From NCBI GenBank assembly GCA_029941485.1, contig JAPYOZ010000007.1, positions 1 to 15,344 on the forward strand: 15,344 nt of DNA. The letters are read 5' to 3'. The position numbers and the translations under genes were made by a program. Below are positions 1-5,230 of the stretch, piece by piece (position 1 is the stretch's first letter; each line of letters begins with the position of its first letter). This DNA comes from Gammaproteobacteria bacterium. Lineage in GTDB: Bacteria > Pseudomonadota > Gammaproteobacteria > PS1 > Pseudothioglobaceae. The notes beneath the pieces are model-generated. The model did not search any database. It was not told where the DNA came from and saw only the letters and a list, made by a program, of their open reading frames with translations.

Positions 1-1345
1 ACTGAGTTTTACTGCTGGCTAAATAAGCATCAAATACCATACAAATATTACGAATCAACAGCTTGCCTTTATCCAATACTTGAATCGAATCTTCATTTAA
101 TTGCAACAATCCATCCGCATGCATATCACTCAAACGTGATAATTCATCGGCAAAATAGGACTTAAATTGAATACCAAAGCCCCATTCAATACTGGCAAAA
201 TCCAGCTGAAAATGGCAAATTAAATCCATAATCACCGCTCGGCGAATCTTGTCATCTTCGTTAATCACTTGGCCTTTAATAATAGGTAACTTACCTTCAT
301 CAAGTGCAGCGTAATAACGCAAAATATCTTTTTCATTTTGGTTAAAGCTATCTCCTACTTGGCCAATCGAGCTCAACCCCAAGCCCACAATGTCGCACTG
401 AGCATGGGTTGAGTAGCCTTGGAAATTTCGGTATAACTCACCCTGTTGCTGAGCAATGGCTAATGGGTCTTCTGGCAAAGCAAAATGATCCATACCGATG
501 TACACATAACCTTGACCCAATAAAAAATCCATTGAAAATTTAAAAATAGCTAATTTTTCATCAGCCGACGGCAACTCATCAACATTGATGCGTCGCTGTG
601 GTTTGAATAATTCTGGCAGGTGCGCATAGTTAAATAACGAAATTCGACCAGGTCGTAATTCTGCCACTTTTTCTAATGTGGTTTTAAAGCTTAGCACTGA
701 CTGTTTCGGCAAACCATAGATCAAATCAATACTGATAGATTCAAAACCGTGCGCCCTAGAAAGATCAATCACCGCCTTGGTTTGTTCGAAACTTTGCACA
801 CGATTAACTGCCTTTTGTACATCAATATCAAAATCTTGCACCCCAAGACTAATACGGTTAAATCGCGCTTTGACTAGGGCTTTTATCGTGTCTTCATCTA
901 CCCCTCTTGGATCAATCTCGATTGAATATTCGCCTTGATCAGCAAAGCTAAATGCGTCTTGCAGTTTTTCACTCAAACGAATAATTTGCTCGTTGGATAA
1001 GAAGGTCGGCGTACCACCGCCAAAATGCATTTGCTCTACAGTGCGATCTTGATCAAACAGCTTGGCCTGCAAGTCAATTTCTTGAAACAGTCTTTGCAAA
1101 TAAGGTTCCGCCTTGTTTTTGTCTTTGGTCACTACTTTGTTACAACCACAGTAATAACACACCGTATCGCAAAAAGGAATATGGCAATACAACGAAATTG
1201 GGCTTTTGCGCTCGTTGCTTAGTTTGGTCTGTGCTTGATACGCTTCTTGTGTAAACACATCAAAAATATTGGCCGTCGGATACGACGTATAGCGCGGGCC
1301 TGAATGGTCGTATTTTTTAATTAACGCTGGCTCAAATAAACTCAT
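1..1345 (-). CDS. hemN: Oxygen-independent coproporphyrinogen III dehydrogenase (HemN), C-terminus cut by window edge
   Basis: Radical-SAM enzyme that converts coproporphyrinogen III to protoporphyrinogen IX without oxygen, in the cytoplasm, during haem synthesis. Translating the minus strand from the ATG at 1345 gives about 448 residues before the edge; known HemN proteins are roughly 455-460, so only the extreme C-terminus is missing. The start matches the family (MSLFEPALIKKYDHSGPRYT). The cluster motif is C59-x3-C63-x2-C66-G-C68 in the context YCHIPFCDTVCYYCGCNK, followed by a GGGTPTF segment and a DLIYGLPKQ segment typical of HemN rather than HemW. There is no good ribosome binding site before the ATG. 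It diverges from the Crp/Fnr regulator and shares its FNR box at 1424-1437, which fits anaerobic induction. The open frame was read by eye across the full stretch without a stop. Confidence 0.95.
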   Translation of the reverse strand, partial: MSLFEPALIKKYDHSGPRYTSYPTANIFDVFTQEAYQAQTKLSNERKSPISLYCHIPFCDTVCYYCGCNKVVTKDKNKAEPYLQRLFQEIDLQAKLFDQDRTVEQMHFGGGTPTFLSNEQIIRLSEKLQDAFSFADQGEYSIEIDPRGVDEDTIKALVKARFNRISLGVQDFDIDVQKAVNRVQSFEQTKAVIDLSRAHGFESISIDLIYGLPKQSVLSFKTTLEKVAELRPGRISLFNYAHLPELFKPQRRINVDELPSADEKLAIFKFSMDFLLGQGYVYIGMDHFALPEDPLAIAQQQGELYRNFQGYSTHAQCDIVGLGLSSIGQVGDSFNQNEKDILRYYAALDEGKLPIIKGQVINEDDKIRRAVIMDLICHFQLDFASIEWGFGIQFKSYFADELSRLSDMHADGLLQLNEDSIQVLDKGKLLIRNICMVFDAYLASSKTQ

Positions 1346-1360
1346 ATCACAAATAGGGTG

Positions 1361-1380
1361 AGGTTGGTTTTCGCCAACCT
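1361..1380. promoter_or_regulatory. Hairpin in predicted hemN 5' leader
   Basis: Perfect 7-bp stem AGGTTGG / CCAACCT with a six-base loop (TTTTCG). It lies 15 bases before the hemN ATG and downstream of the predicted hemN start site near 1389. No T-run follows on either strand, so it is not an intrinsic terminator. It could modulate hemN translation or RNA stability; this role is inferred. Confidence 0.45.
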
Positions 1381-1395
1381 CGGGGAGAGATTATT

Positions 1396-1401
1396 ATTAT
1401 C
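1396..1401 (-). promoter_or_regulatory. Predicted -10 element of hemN promoter
   Basis: On the minus strand the sequence is GATAAT, five of six matches to TATAAT. If transcription starts at 1389, the FNR box at 1424-1437 is centred exactly at -41.5, the class II activator position known for FNR. There is no -35 element of its own, as expected for class II promoters. Confidence 0.6.
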
Positions 1402-1423
1402 AATTAAAAACTAAAAATAGTAA

Positions 1424-1437
1424 TTGATATACATCAA
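1424..1437. promoter_or_regulatory. Perfect FNR/ANR box shared by hemN and the Crp/Fnr gene
   Basis: TTGATATACATCAA matches the FNR consensus TTGAT-N4-ATCAA at every position. It lies between divergent hemN and the regulator gene. Towards hemN it sits at the class II activating position (-41.5). Towards the regulator gene it covers the predicted -35 (TTGATA, 1424-1429), a position expected to repress. Confidence 0.85.
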
Positions 1438-1452
1438 TAAACTTGATAAAAT
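1424..1452 (+). promoter_or_regulatory. Predicted promoter of the Crp/Fnr gene, overlapping the FNR box
   Basis: A -35 TTGATA (1424-1429), a 17-base spacer and a -10 TAAAAT (1447-1452) predict a start at about 1459-1460, which is the ATG itself. No Shine-Dalgarno sequence precedes that ATG, so a leaderless message is plausible. Binding at the FNR box would block the -35. This is a prediction from spacing and consensus only. Confidence 0.5.
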
Positions 1453-1459
1453 AATTGTT

Positions 1460-2185
1460 ATGATTCCAAGCGAAATCCATATTGAACAATATTCGGCATT
1501 TTTATCCAAGTTGCCAATTTTTAAAAATATCTCAAAAAATGAACTGGGCCCCTTGTTCCAAACCATGCAAGTTCATCAATACCATAAAGGCGATACTGTT
1601 ATTTTTGATGCAGATCAGCACGCCAATCTTTACCTAGTAGAAAGCGGACTGTTCAAGCTTACCAAATTTGACCAAAGAGGTGATGAGCTGGTATTACGAA
1701 TTGTCGATCAAAACGACGCCATTTCACCCATGCATTTTTCACCCCATTATGATATTTCTGCAGAATTTGTAAAAGACACTACCCTTATTTATTTTAGTAA
1801 AAATAGCATCAATAACCTCATTGCAAAAAATCATCAATTCTCAATGAATATTATTCAATTCTTAGCTGAGAGTGCTCAGACCTTGATGCTATTTGCTGAA
1901 GTTCTGCAGCTTAAAACCACTCGAGAAAAAGTGGGCTGGTATTTGGTGCGCGCTAAAATTAACAACCTCTTAGAGTTTCCACATCCTAAACGCCTGATTG
2001 CCGCTTATTTAGGCATGGCCCCTGAATCTTTTTCCAGAGCACTTACCGACCTTAAAAACGACGGCATCTTTGTCAAAAACAGGTCTATAGAATTAAACAA
2101 CGGCAATGAGCTGTGTCAATATTGTGATGCAGTGACTGGCTCTGATTGTGACGACTTCAAATCTAATGCTTGCATTCACCATTAG
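1460..2185 (+). CDS. Crp/Fnr-family transcriptional regulator with Cys-rich C-terminal tail
   Basis: Cytoplasmic DNA-binding regulator, 241 residues from the ATG at 1460. An N-terminal cyclic-nucleotide-type beta barrel (about residues 20-130, with a KGDTVIFDADQHANLYLVESGLFKL core) is followed by a dimerisation helix and a winged helix. The recognition helix reads GMAPESFSRALTDL; E189, S192 and R193 match the E-xx-S-R residues with which FNR reads TTGAT. The N-terminal cysteines that hold the 4Fe-4S cluster in true FNR are absent, so it resembles DNR/NnrR-type regulators. Unusually, the C-terminus ends with C219-x2-C222-x7-C230-x7-C238. An upstream TTG at 1424 keeps the frame open but is the first base of the FNR box, so I did not use it. 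It converges with nirK and probably controls hemN, nirK, ccoN and itself. Confidence 0.88.
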   Translation: MIPSEIHIEQYSAFLSKLPIFKNISKNELGPLFQTMQVHQYHKGDTVIFDADQHANLYLVESGLFKLTKFDQRGDELVLRIVDQNDAISPMHFSPHYDISAEFVKDTTLIYFSKNSINNLIAKNHQFSMNIIQFLAESAQTLMLFAEVLQLKTTREKVGWYLVRAKINNLLEFPHPKRLIAAYLGMAPESFSRALTDLKNDGIFVKNRSIELNNGNELCQYCDAVTGSDCDDFKSNACIHH

Positions 2186-2229
2186 ACACCAACTTAAACC
2201 TTAATTGGTTAAACCAAGATTTTCTATAA
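2186..2229. terminator. Weak hairpin between convergent Crp/Fnr gene and nirK
   Basis: TTGGT (2205-2209) pairs with ACCAA (2213-2217) around a three-base loop, followed on the plus strand by GATTTTCT. Overlapping alternative pairings (ACCAA near 2189, AACC/GGTT) exist. Its place between two converging genes suits a bidirectional terminator, but the stem is short and the T-run poor. Confidence 0.3.
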
Positions 2230-3372
2230 TTAACGAATGGAATGTGTTGGCTCTAATTGCTGCATTAGATCATTATTCCACTTACCCTCAACTTTAATAT
2301 GTGCAGCAGCACCCAGCATAATTGCCTCAATTAAATTGTGATTGACATAAGCATATAGCCCGGGCTGTTTAAAGGTATACATCATTGCCACTGATTCACC
2401 AGCAAACACTGGCCAAGTTTCACGATTGGTCATTGGCGCATCATTAAAAGAGCCTCCGTGCCAAAACAAGTCTGCATGCCCGCCAATCAAATGTACACGA
2501 GAATCTCGATTCGCTTGAGAATGGATAAATAATACCGTCTCTCCAACGCTGGCCGTCATTGCGTTATCACCGGTTAAAGCGCCGACTTTGCCATTAAATG
2601 TTAAGTGTGTTGGTATTAATCCACGCATCACTTTCATGGTGTCGCCCATCGCTTCAGCGGGTGAGTTATACCGCTTAAAATTACCGTTATCATCCTTCGC
2701 AACATACCAGTCTTGTTCGCCAATATAAAAAGCCTTGTCGTATTCAACTAACTTTCCTTTTTCATTTTTTAAACCATCACGCGGCAACACCATAATAGCG
2801 CCATTCATCCCTGCAATAACGTGATAAGGAATCATTGTGCCACCTGGTGCACAGTGATAAACGAATGTCCCAACTTTGTCTGCTTTCCAACGAACCGTAA
2901 CTTCTTCACCGGGTGAAACGTGTGTCAACGCGCCTGCGCCCATTGCACCCGTGGCTGCGTGAAAATCAATATTATGCTCAAAGACACTGTTTCTTGGATT
3001 TTTAAGTGTTAACTCAATATAGTCTCCTTCATGCACTACAATTAATGGCCCAGGATTTGACCCATTAAAAGTCATCGCTTGAACGAATACACCGGGAGAG
3101 ATCTCGATCTCTTTTTCAATAACCGTCATTTCAATTTCGACAATTTTAGGGCCGTCCGTAGCCACTTGATCATGTTGAGGCAAATACGGTGGCGCTACCA
3201 AGATTTGCTTAACTCTTGGCAGGCCTTCAATATCAGGCTCCACACCAACATCAAACCCTTCAAGTCCGCCTGTTAGGGGTGAATGTGGGTGAACAGCCAA
3301 TGCTGTATTAGTGCTCACGATAATGCTTATTATGAAGCTCATTAGCGTTGCTCTGATGTTAAGTCTTTTCAT
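2230..3372 (-). CDS. nirK: Copper-containing nitrite reductase (NirK), periplasmic
   Basis: Reduces nitrite to nitric oxide in the periplasm, the step that commits nitrogen to gas in denitrification. The 380-residue product begins with a Sec signal peptide (cleavage likely after TNTALA, residue 26), then has two cupredoxin domains. Type 1 copper ligands are visible as H133, C174, H184 and M189; type 2 ligands as H138, H173 and H345. The catalytic pair is D136 (HNIDFH motif) and H294 (HLIGGH motif). All key residues are present, so it should be active. A strong AAGGAG lies before the ATG. Upstream are two near-consensus FNR boxes and a 13-bp inverted repeat, suggesting control by low oxygen or nitric oxide. 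No nitric oxide reductase is encoded in this window. Confidence 0.96.
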   Translation of the reverse strand: MKRLNIRATLMSFIISIIVSTNTALAVHPHSPLTGGLEGFDVGVEPDIEGLPRVKQILVAPPYLPQHDQVATDGPKIVEIEMTVIEKEIEISPGVFVQAMTFNGSNPGPLIVVHEGDYIELTLKNPRNSVFEHNIDFHAATGAMGAGALTHVSPGEEVTVRWKADKVGTFVYHCAPGGTMIPYHVIAGMNGAIMVLPRDGLKNEKGKLVEYDKAFYIGEQDWYVAKDDNGNFKRYNSPAEAMGDTMKVMRGLIPTHLTFNGKVGALTGDNAMTASVGETVLFIHSQANRDSRVHLIGGHADLFWHGGSFNDAPMTNRETWPVFAGESVAMMYTFKQPGLYAYVNHNLIEAIMLGAAAHIKVEGKWNNDLMQQLEPTHSIR

Positions 3373-3384
3373 TTCTTTTCTCCT

Positions 3385-3398
3385 TTGACATTAATCAA
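3385..3398. promoter_or_regulatory. Near-consensus FNR box next to the nirK ribosome binding site
   Basis: TTGACATTAATCAA on the plus strand differs from TTGAT-N4-ATCAA at one position. It lies 13-26 bases before the nirK ATG, downstream of the predicted start site, and forms part of a direct repeat (TTGATTAAT twice, 11-base period, minus strand). A bound regulator here would impede transcription. This may be chance in AT-rich DNA. Confidence 0.4.
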
Positions 3399-3414
3399 CA
3401 ATTAATCAATTCTA

Positions 3415-3455
3415 AGTGTTGATGTTTATATTTGACGCCCAAAAACATCAACACT
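3415..3455. repeat. Perfect 13-bp inverted repeat in the nirK promoter
   Basis: AGTGTTGATGTTT (3415-3427) and AAACATCAACACT (3443-3455) are exact reverse complements with 15 bases between. The arms flank the predicted -10 of nirK (3430-3435) and the left arm covers the predicted start site. No T-run follows, so it is not an intrinsic terminator. It could be a repressor operator or a 5'-leader / 3'-end stem-loop. Confidence 0.6.
3430..3435 (-). promoter_or_regulatory. Predicted -10 element of nirK promoter
   Basis: The minus strand reads TCAAAT, four of six matches to TATAAT. It was placed by the spacing seen at hemN and ccoN: the FNR box at 3458-3471 is centred 41.5 bases upstream of a start at 3423. 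TATAAA at 3425-3430 is a stronger-looking -10 but would put the box near -46.5. Confidence 0.35.
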
Positions 3456-3457
3456 CC

Positions 3458-3471
3458 TTGATGTAGGTCAA
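3458..3471. promoter_or_regulatory. Near-consensus FNR/DNR box upstream of nirK
   Basis: TTGATGTAGGTCAA has a full TTGAT half and GTCAA in place of ATCAA. It lies 86-99 bases before the nirK ATG, at a distance compatible with class II activation of nirK. FNR/DNR-type regulators are known activators of nitrite reductase genes. Confidence 0.6.
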
Positions 3472-3492
3472 TTAGTTTGAAAAGAAACCGAT

Positions 3493-3861
3493 TTACTTCT
3501 TATAAAAAACAGCTTTAGATATCGCTGCGTGCTTGACACTAGACTCTTGAATAGCTTGGCGTTCAACCTCAGACAAGAGATTAATGTATGGAAATAGCTG
3601 TCTATCCTCTGCCCTAGAGTGCGTTTTTAACAAAACACCAAATTCAGCCAATAATTCAGGCCTGTTTTTAAGGTCTTTTGCCATTTGATGAAGTTGCTGA
3701 TGTTCATCAACAAGTTGTGCGCATAGTGTATTTAATTCAGGAGACTTGTCTTTAAGCGCTGCAAAAATTGTAACTTCTTCAGTATGAAAGTGCGCCTGAA
3801 AAGAAGCTTTAAAAATTTGCGAAATATTAAAACACAACTCATTGGTAATGGGGTGAATCAT
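3493..3861 (-). CDS. Short hemerythrin-like (HHE) protein
   Basis: A 122-residue, cysteine-poor, helical soluble protein without a signal peptide. The visible iron-ligand motifs are H24-F-H-T-E28 (helix B), E53-H54 (helix C) and H81-SRA-E85 with LFP following (helix D), the hemerythrin pattern. Bacterial hemerythrin-like proteins bind oxygen or nitric oxide or help repair iron centres; which applies here is unknown. The family's first helix, with its histidine, is mostly missing: the product begins about 20 residues late and only H3 could replace it. The frame is open for just five more codons upstream, so no better start exists. The ATG overlaps the stop of the upstream secreted repeat protein (ATGA), with a weak GGTGG before it, indicating translational coupling. 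nirK follows. Confidence 0.75.
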   Translation of the reverse strand: MIHPITNELCFNISQIFKASFQAHFHTEEVTIFAALKDKSPELNTLCAQLVDEHQQLHQMAKDLKNRPELLAEFGVLLKTHSRAEDRQLFPYINLLSEVERQAIQESSVKHAAISKAVFYKK

Positions 3862-4391
3862 CGACCACCATAGTAATTATTATTTCTAATCATGCCAGTG
3901 GACCTACCATCTGCATAGCCCTTAGAATAGGCATCTGCCTTGCCTTTAGCATAAGCATCCGCTTGCCCTTTGGCATAGGCATCGGCTTGACCTCTAGCAT
4001 AACCATCAGCCCTGCCAGAAGCAGACCCGTCAGCCTGACCTGAAGCCGTGGTATCGGTTGTATTTTTGGTGTCAAAGTTAAAACCAAAGTCTGTATCGTT
4101 CATCCAATTATTAGCACCTGAAAACGGACCCCAATTAGTCATACCATTAAAGGGGCCAAAATTAGAGCCACCGTCAAAAGGCCCTGCGTTAGAACCGCCT
4201 GAGAATGGACCCCAATTATTACCACCTGAAAATGGACCCATGTTGTTGCCACCTGAGAATGGACCCATATTAGAGCCGCCGTCAAAAGGACCCCAATTGT
4301 TATTGTTAGAACCACTATTGTGAAAAAATGCTGATGTTGATGCGCTCACCACTACCGTAGCGATTGCCAATGTTTTTACTAATGTTTTCAT
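3858..4391 (-). CDS. Secreted Gly/Asn-rich repeat protein, candidate sulfur-globule envelope protein (copy 1)
   Basis: 177 residues from the ATG at 4391, chosen because a GGAG lies eight bases before it and it starts a clean signal peptide (cleavage likely after SASTSA, residue 21). An ATG four codons earlier contains that GGAG and is unlikely. Residues 33-95 are seven copies of a nine-residue unit of the type xGPFSGGNN; then comes NNWMNDTDFGFNFDTKN, and residues 117-162 are eight-residue ADAYAKGQ-type repeats. There is no cysteine. Signal peptide, Gly/Asn/aromatic repeats and a D-x-D-F-x-F-x-F core followed by Gly/Ala/Tyr repeats resemble sulfur-globule proteins of purple sulfur bacteria, which coat periplasmic sulfur. 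The identification is by composition and layout only; another cell-surface structural role is possible. Its paralogue lies just upstream. Confidence 0.6.
   Translation of the reverse strand: MKTLVKTLAIATVVVSASTSAFFHNSGSNNNNWGPFDGGSNMGPFSGGNNMGPFSGGNNWGPFSGGSNAGPFDGGSNFGPFNGMTNWGPFSGANNWMNDTDFGFNFDTKNTTDTTASGQADGSASGRADGYARGQADAYAKGQADAYAKGKADAYSKGYADGRSTGMIRNNNYYGGR
3906..4043 (-). repeat. Eight-residue (24-bp) tandem repeats in C-terminal half of copy 1
   Basis: Coding repeats of the form A-D-A-Y-A-K-G-Q with variants (ADGSASGR, ADGYARGQ, ADAYAKGK, ADAYSKGY). Each unit alternates small residues with one aromatic and one charged residue. They are imperfect at the DNA level. Confidence 0.8.
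4107..4295 (-). repeat. Seven 27-bp tandem repeats encoding xGPFSGGNN in copy 1
   Basis: Seven nine-residue units, each with an invariant GPF; position 1 is W, M, A or F and the linker is DGGSN, SGGNN, NGMTN or SGANN. The two central units are nearly identical. The repeats are in frame, so they arose within a protein-coding sequence. Confidence 0.9.
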
Positions 4392-4428
4392 GTTATTCTC
4401 CATCTATTGTTGTCTTATTGATGCTACC

Positions 4429-4457
4429 AATATACACCCAAATCTTATAAGATACAA
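4429..4457 (-). promoter_or_regulatory. Promoter of copy 1 repeat-protein / hemerythrin operon
   Basis: On the minus strand a -35 TTGTAT (4452-4457), a 17-base spacer and a -10 TATATT (4429-4434). The predicted start near 4422 gives a leader of about 30 bases. The spacer contains most of the perfect 12-bp palindrome ATCTTATAAGAT (4442-4453), a possible operator. The layout matches the promoter of the upstream paralogue. Confidence 0.6.
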
Positions 4458-4492
4458 CCGTACTCAAAATAAATTTTGATTTTTTTAAAGGC

Positions 4493-4530
4493 AAAAAAAA
4501 AGAGCCACCCTTAGGCAGCTCTTTTTACTC
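4493..4530 (-). terminator. Intrinsic terminator after copy 2 repeat protein
   Basis: AAAAAGAGCCACC (4497-4509) pairs with GGCAGCTCTTTTT (4514-4526), 13 pairs with two G-U wobbles on the minus strand and a four-base loop, then a long T-run. It lies about 50 bases past the stop of the copy 2 gene and separates the two repeat-protein genes into different transcripts. Confidence 0.9.
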
Positions 4531-4574
4531 AGAACTGTTGATTGACAATACGTTCAACCAACAAAACTTAGTAC

Positions 4575-5105
4575 TTACTGTGTATTACCACTGCCACTCG
4601 CTGTGCCAGAAGCGTTGCCATCTGCATACCCTTTAGAGTAAGCATCAGCTTGACCTTTAGCGTAACCATCGGCTTGGCCTTTAGCAAAAGCATCAGCTGT
4701 ACCTGAAGCATTGGCATCGCCTCTACCAGAAGCAGAACCGTCAGCAGCACCCGAAGCGTTAGCGCCAGAAGTGTTCTTGGTATTAAAGTTTGTACCAAAA
4801 TCAGTATTGTTTAACCAATTGTTGCCACCTTGCATTGGACCCCAGTTTTGAGCACCGTTAAAAGGGCCAGCATTAGAACCACCCATGAATGGACCCATGT
4901 TGTTGCCACCTGAAAATGGCCCCATATTGTTGCCACCTGAAAATGGACCCATGTTGTTGCCACCTGAGAATGGACCCATGCTGTTGCCACCTGAGAATGG
5001 ACCCATGTTGTTGCCACCACCCCAGTTATTACCACCCCAGCCTGCTGAAGCAGACGTTGCAACTACTACTGAAGCAATTGCGATTACTTTTGTTATTTTC
5101 TTCAT
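4575..5105 (-). CDS. Secreted Gly/Asn-rich repeat protein, candidate sulfur-globule envelope protein (copy 2)
   Basis: 176 residues from the ATG at 5105, which has AAGGAG seven bases before it and opens a signal peptide cut after ATSASA (residue 21). A longer start at 5174 falls in the -35 of the promoter and is rejected. Layout equals that of copy 1: a W/G/N-rich start, seven nine-residue GPF repeats (residues 34-96, four nearly identical MGPFSGGNN units), the core NNWLNNTDFGTNFNTKN, and eight-residue A/G/D/Y repeats (residues 113-170). There is no cysteine. The two copies are clearly paralogous and likely arose by tandem duplication; repeat units in copy 2 are more uniform, suggesting recent homogenisation. 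It has its own promoter and terminator and is therefore independently expressed. A periplasmic or extracellular structural role is inferred from similarity of layout to sulfur-globule proteins. Confidence 0.6.
   Translation of the reverse strand: MKKITKVIAIASVVVATSASAGWGGNNWGGGNNMGPFSGGNSMGPFSGGNNMGPFSGGNNMGPFSGGNNMGPFMGGSNAGPFNGAQNWGPMQGGNNWLNNTDFGTNFNTKNTSGANASGAADGSASGRGDANASGTADAFAKGQADGYAKGQADAYSKGYADGNASGTASGSGNTQ
4596..4769 (-). repeat. Eight-residue (24-bp) tandem repeats in C-terminal half of copy 2
   Basis: Units such as ADGSASGR, GDANASGT, ADAFAKGQ, ADGYAKGQ, ADAYSKGY and ADGNASGT share the period and composition of the copy 1 repeats. Confidence 0.8.
4818..5006 (-). repeat. Seven 27-bp tandem repeats encoding MGPFSGGNN in copy 2
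   Basis: Four nearly identical DNA units followed by three diverged ones (MGPFMGGSN, AGPFNGAQN, WGPMQGGNN). The near-identity at the DNA level makes the array prone to slippage, so unit number may vary among strains. Confidence 0.9.
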
Positions 5106-5145
5106 CTTATTTCTCCTTTTTGTTATTTTATTAATAAGCATATCT

Positions 5146-5174
5146 AATATACCACCAAATGCAAGTGCACACAA
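5146..5174 (-). promoter_or_regulatory. Promoter of copy 2 repeat protein
   Basis: Minus-strand -35 TTGTGT (5169-5174), 17-base spacer and -10 TATATT (5146-5151). Same -10, same spacing and nearly the same -35 as at copy 1, so the two genes may be co-regulated. Confidence 0.6.
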
Positions 5175-5230
5175 GCATTAAAGTGTAATAATGCTCTATA
5201 TTTACACATAAATCGGTTGGTTTCGTAAAA

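Noticed and set aside
1424..1459. Upstream TTG start adding 12 residues to the Crp/Fnr protein
   Set aside because: The TTG is the first half of a perfect FNR box and there is no ribosome binding site; the added residues are not FNR-like.
3079..3276. Short open frames antisense to nirK, and similar ones over coxA, ccoP and coxC
   Set aside because: They lie wholly within well-supported genes, lack ribosome binding sites and show no domain-like sequence.
4107..5006. Regular repeats that could suggest a CRISPR array
   Set aside because: The 27-bp units are contiguous without spacers, stay in frame and encode a secreted protein; no cas gene is present.
5106..5174. Longer start for the copy 2 repeat protein at 5174
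   Set aside because: It would begin inside the predicted -35 and place 23 non-signal residues before a good signal peptide that has its own strong ribosome binding site.
4885..5181. Plus-strand open frame with repeated NGPMLLPPE
   Set aside because: It is the antisense reading of the 27-bp repeats of copy 2, has no ribosome binding site or signal of its own, and a similar shadow exists at 4048-4323 over copy 1.
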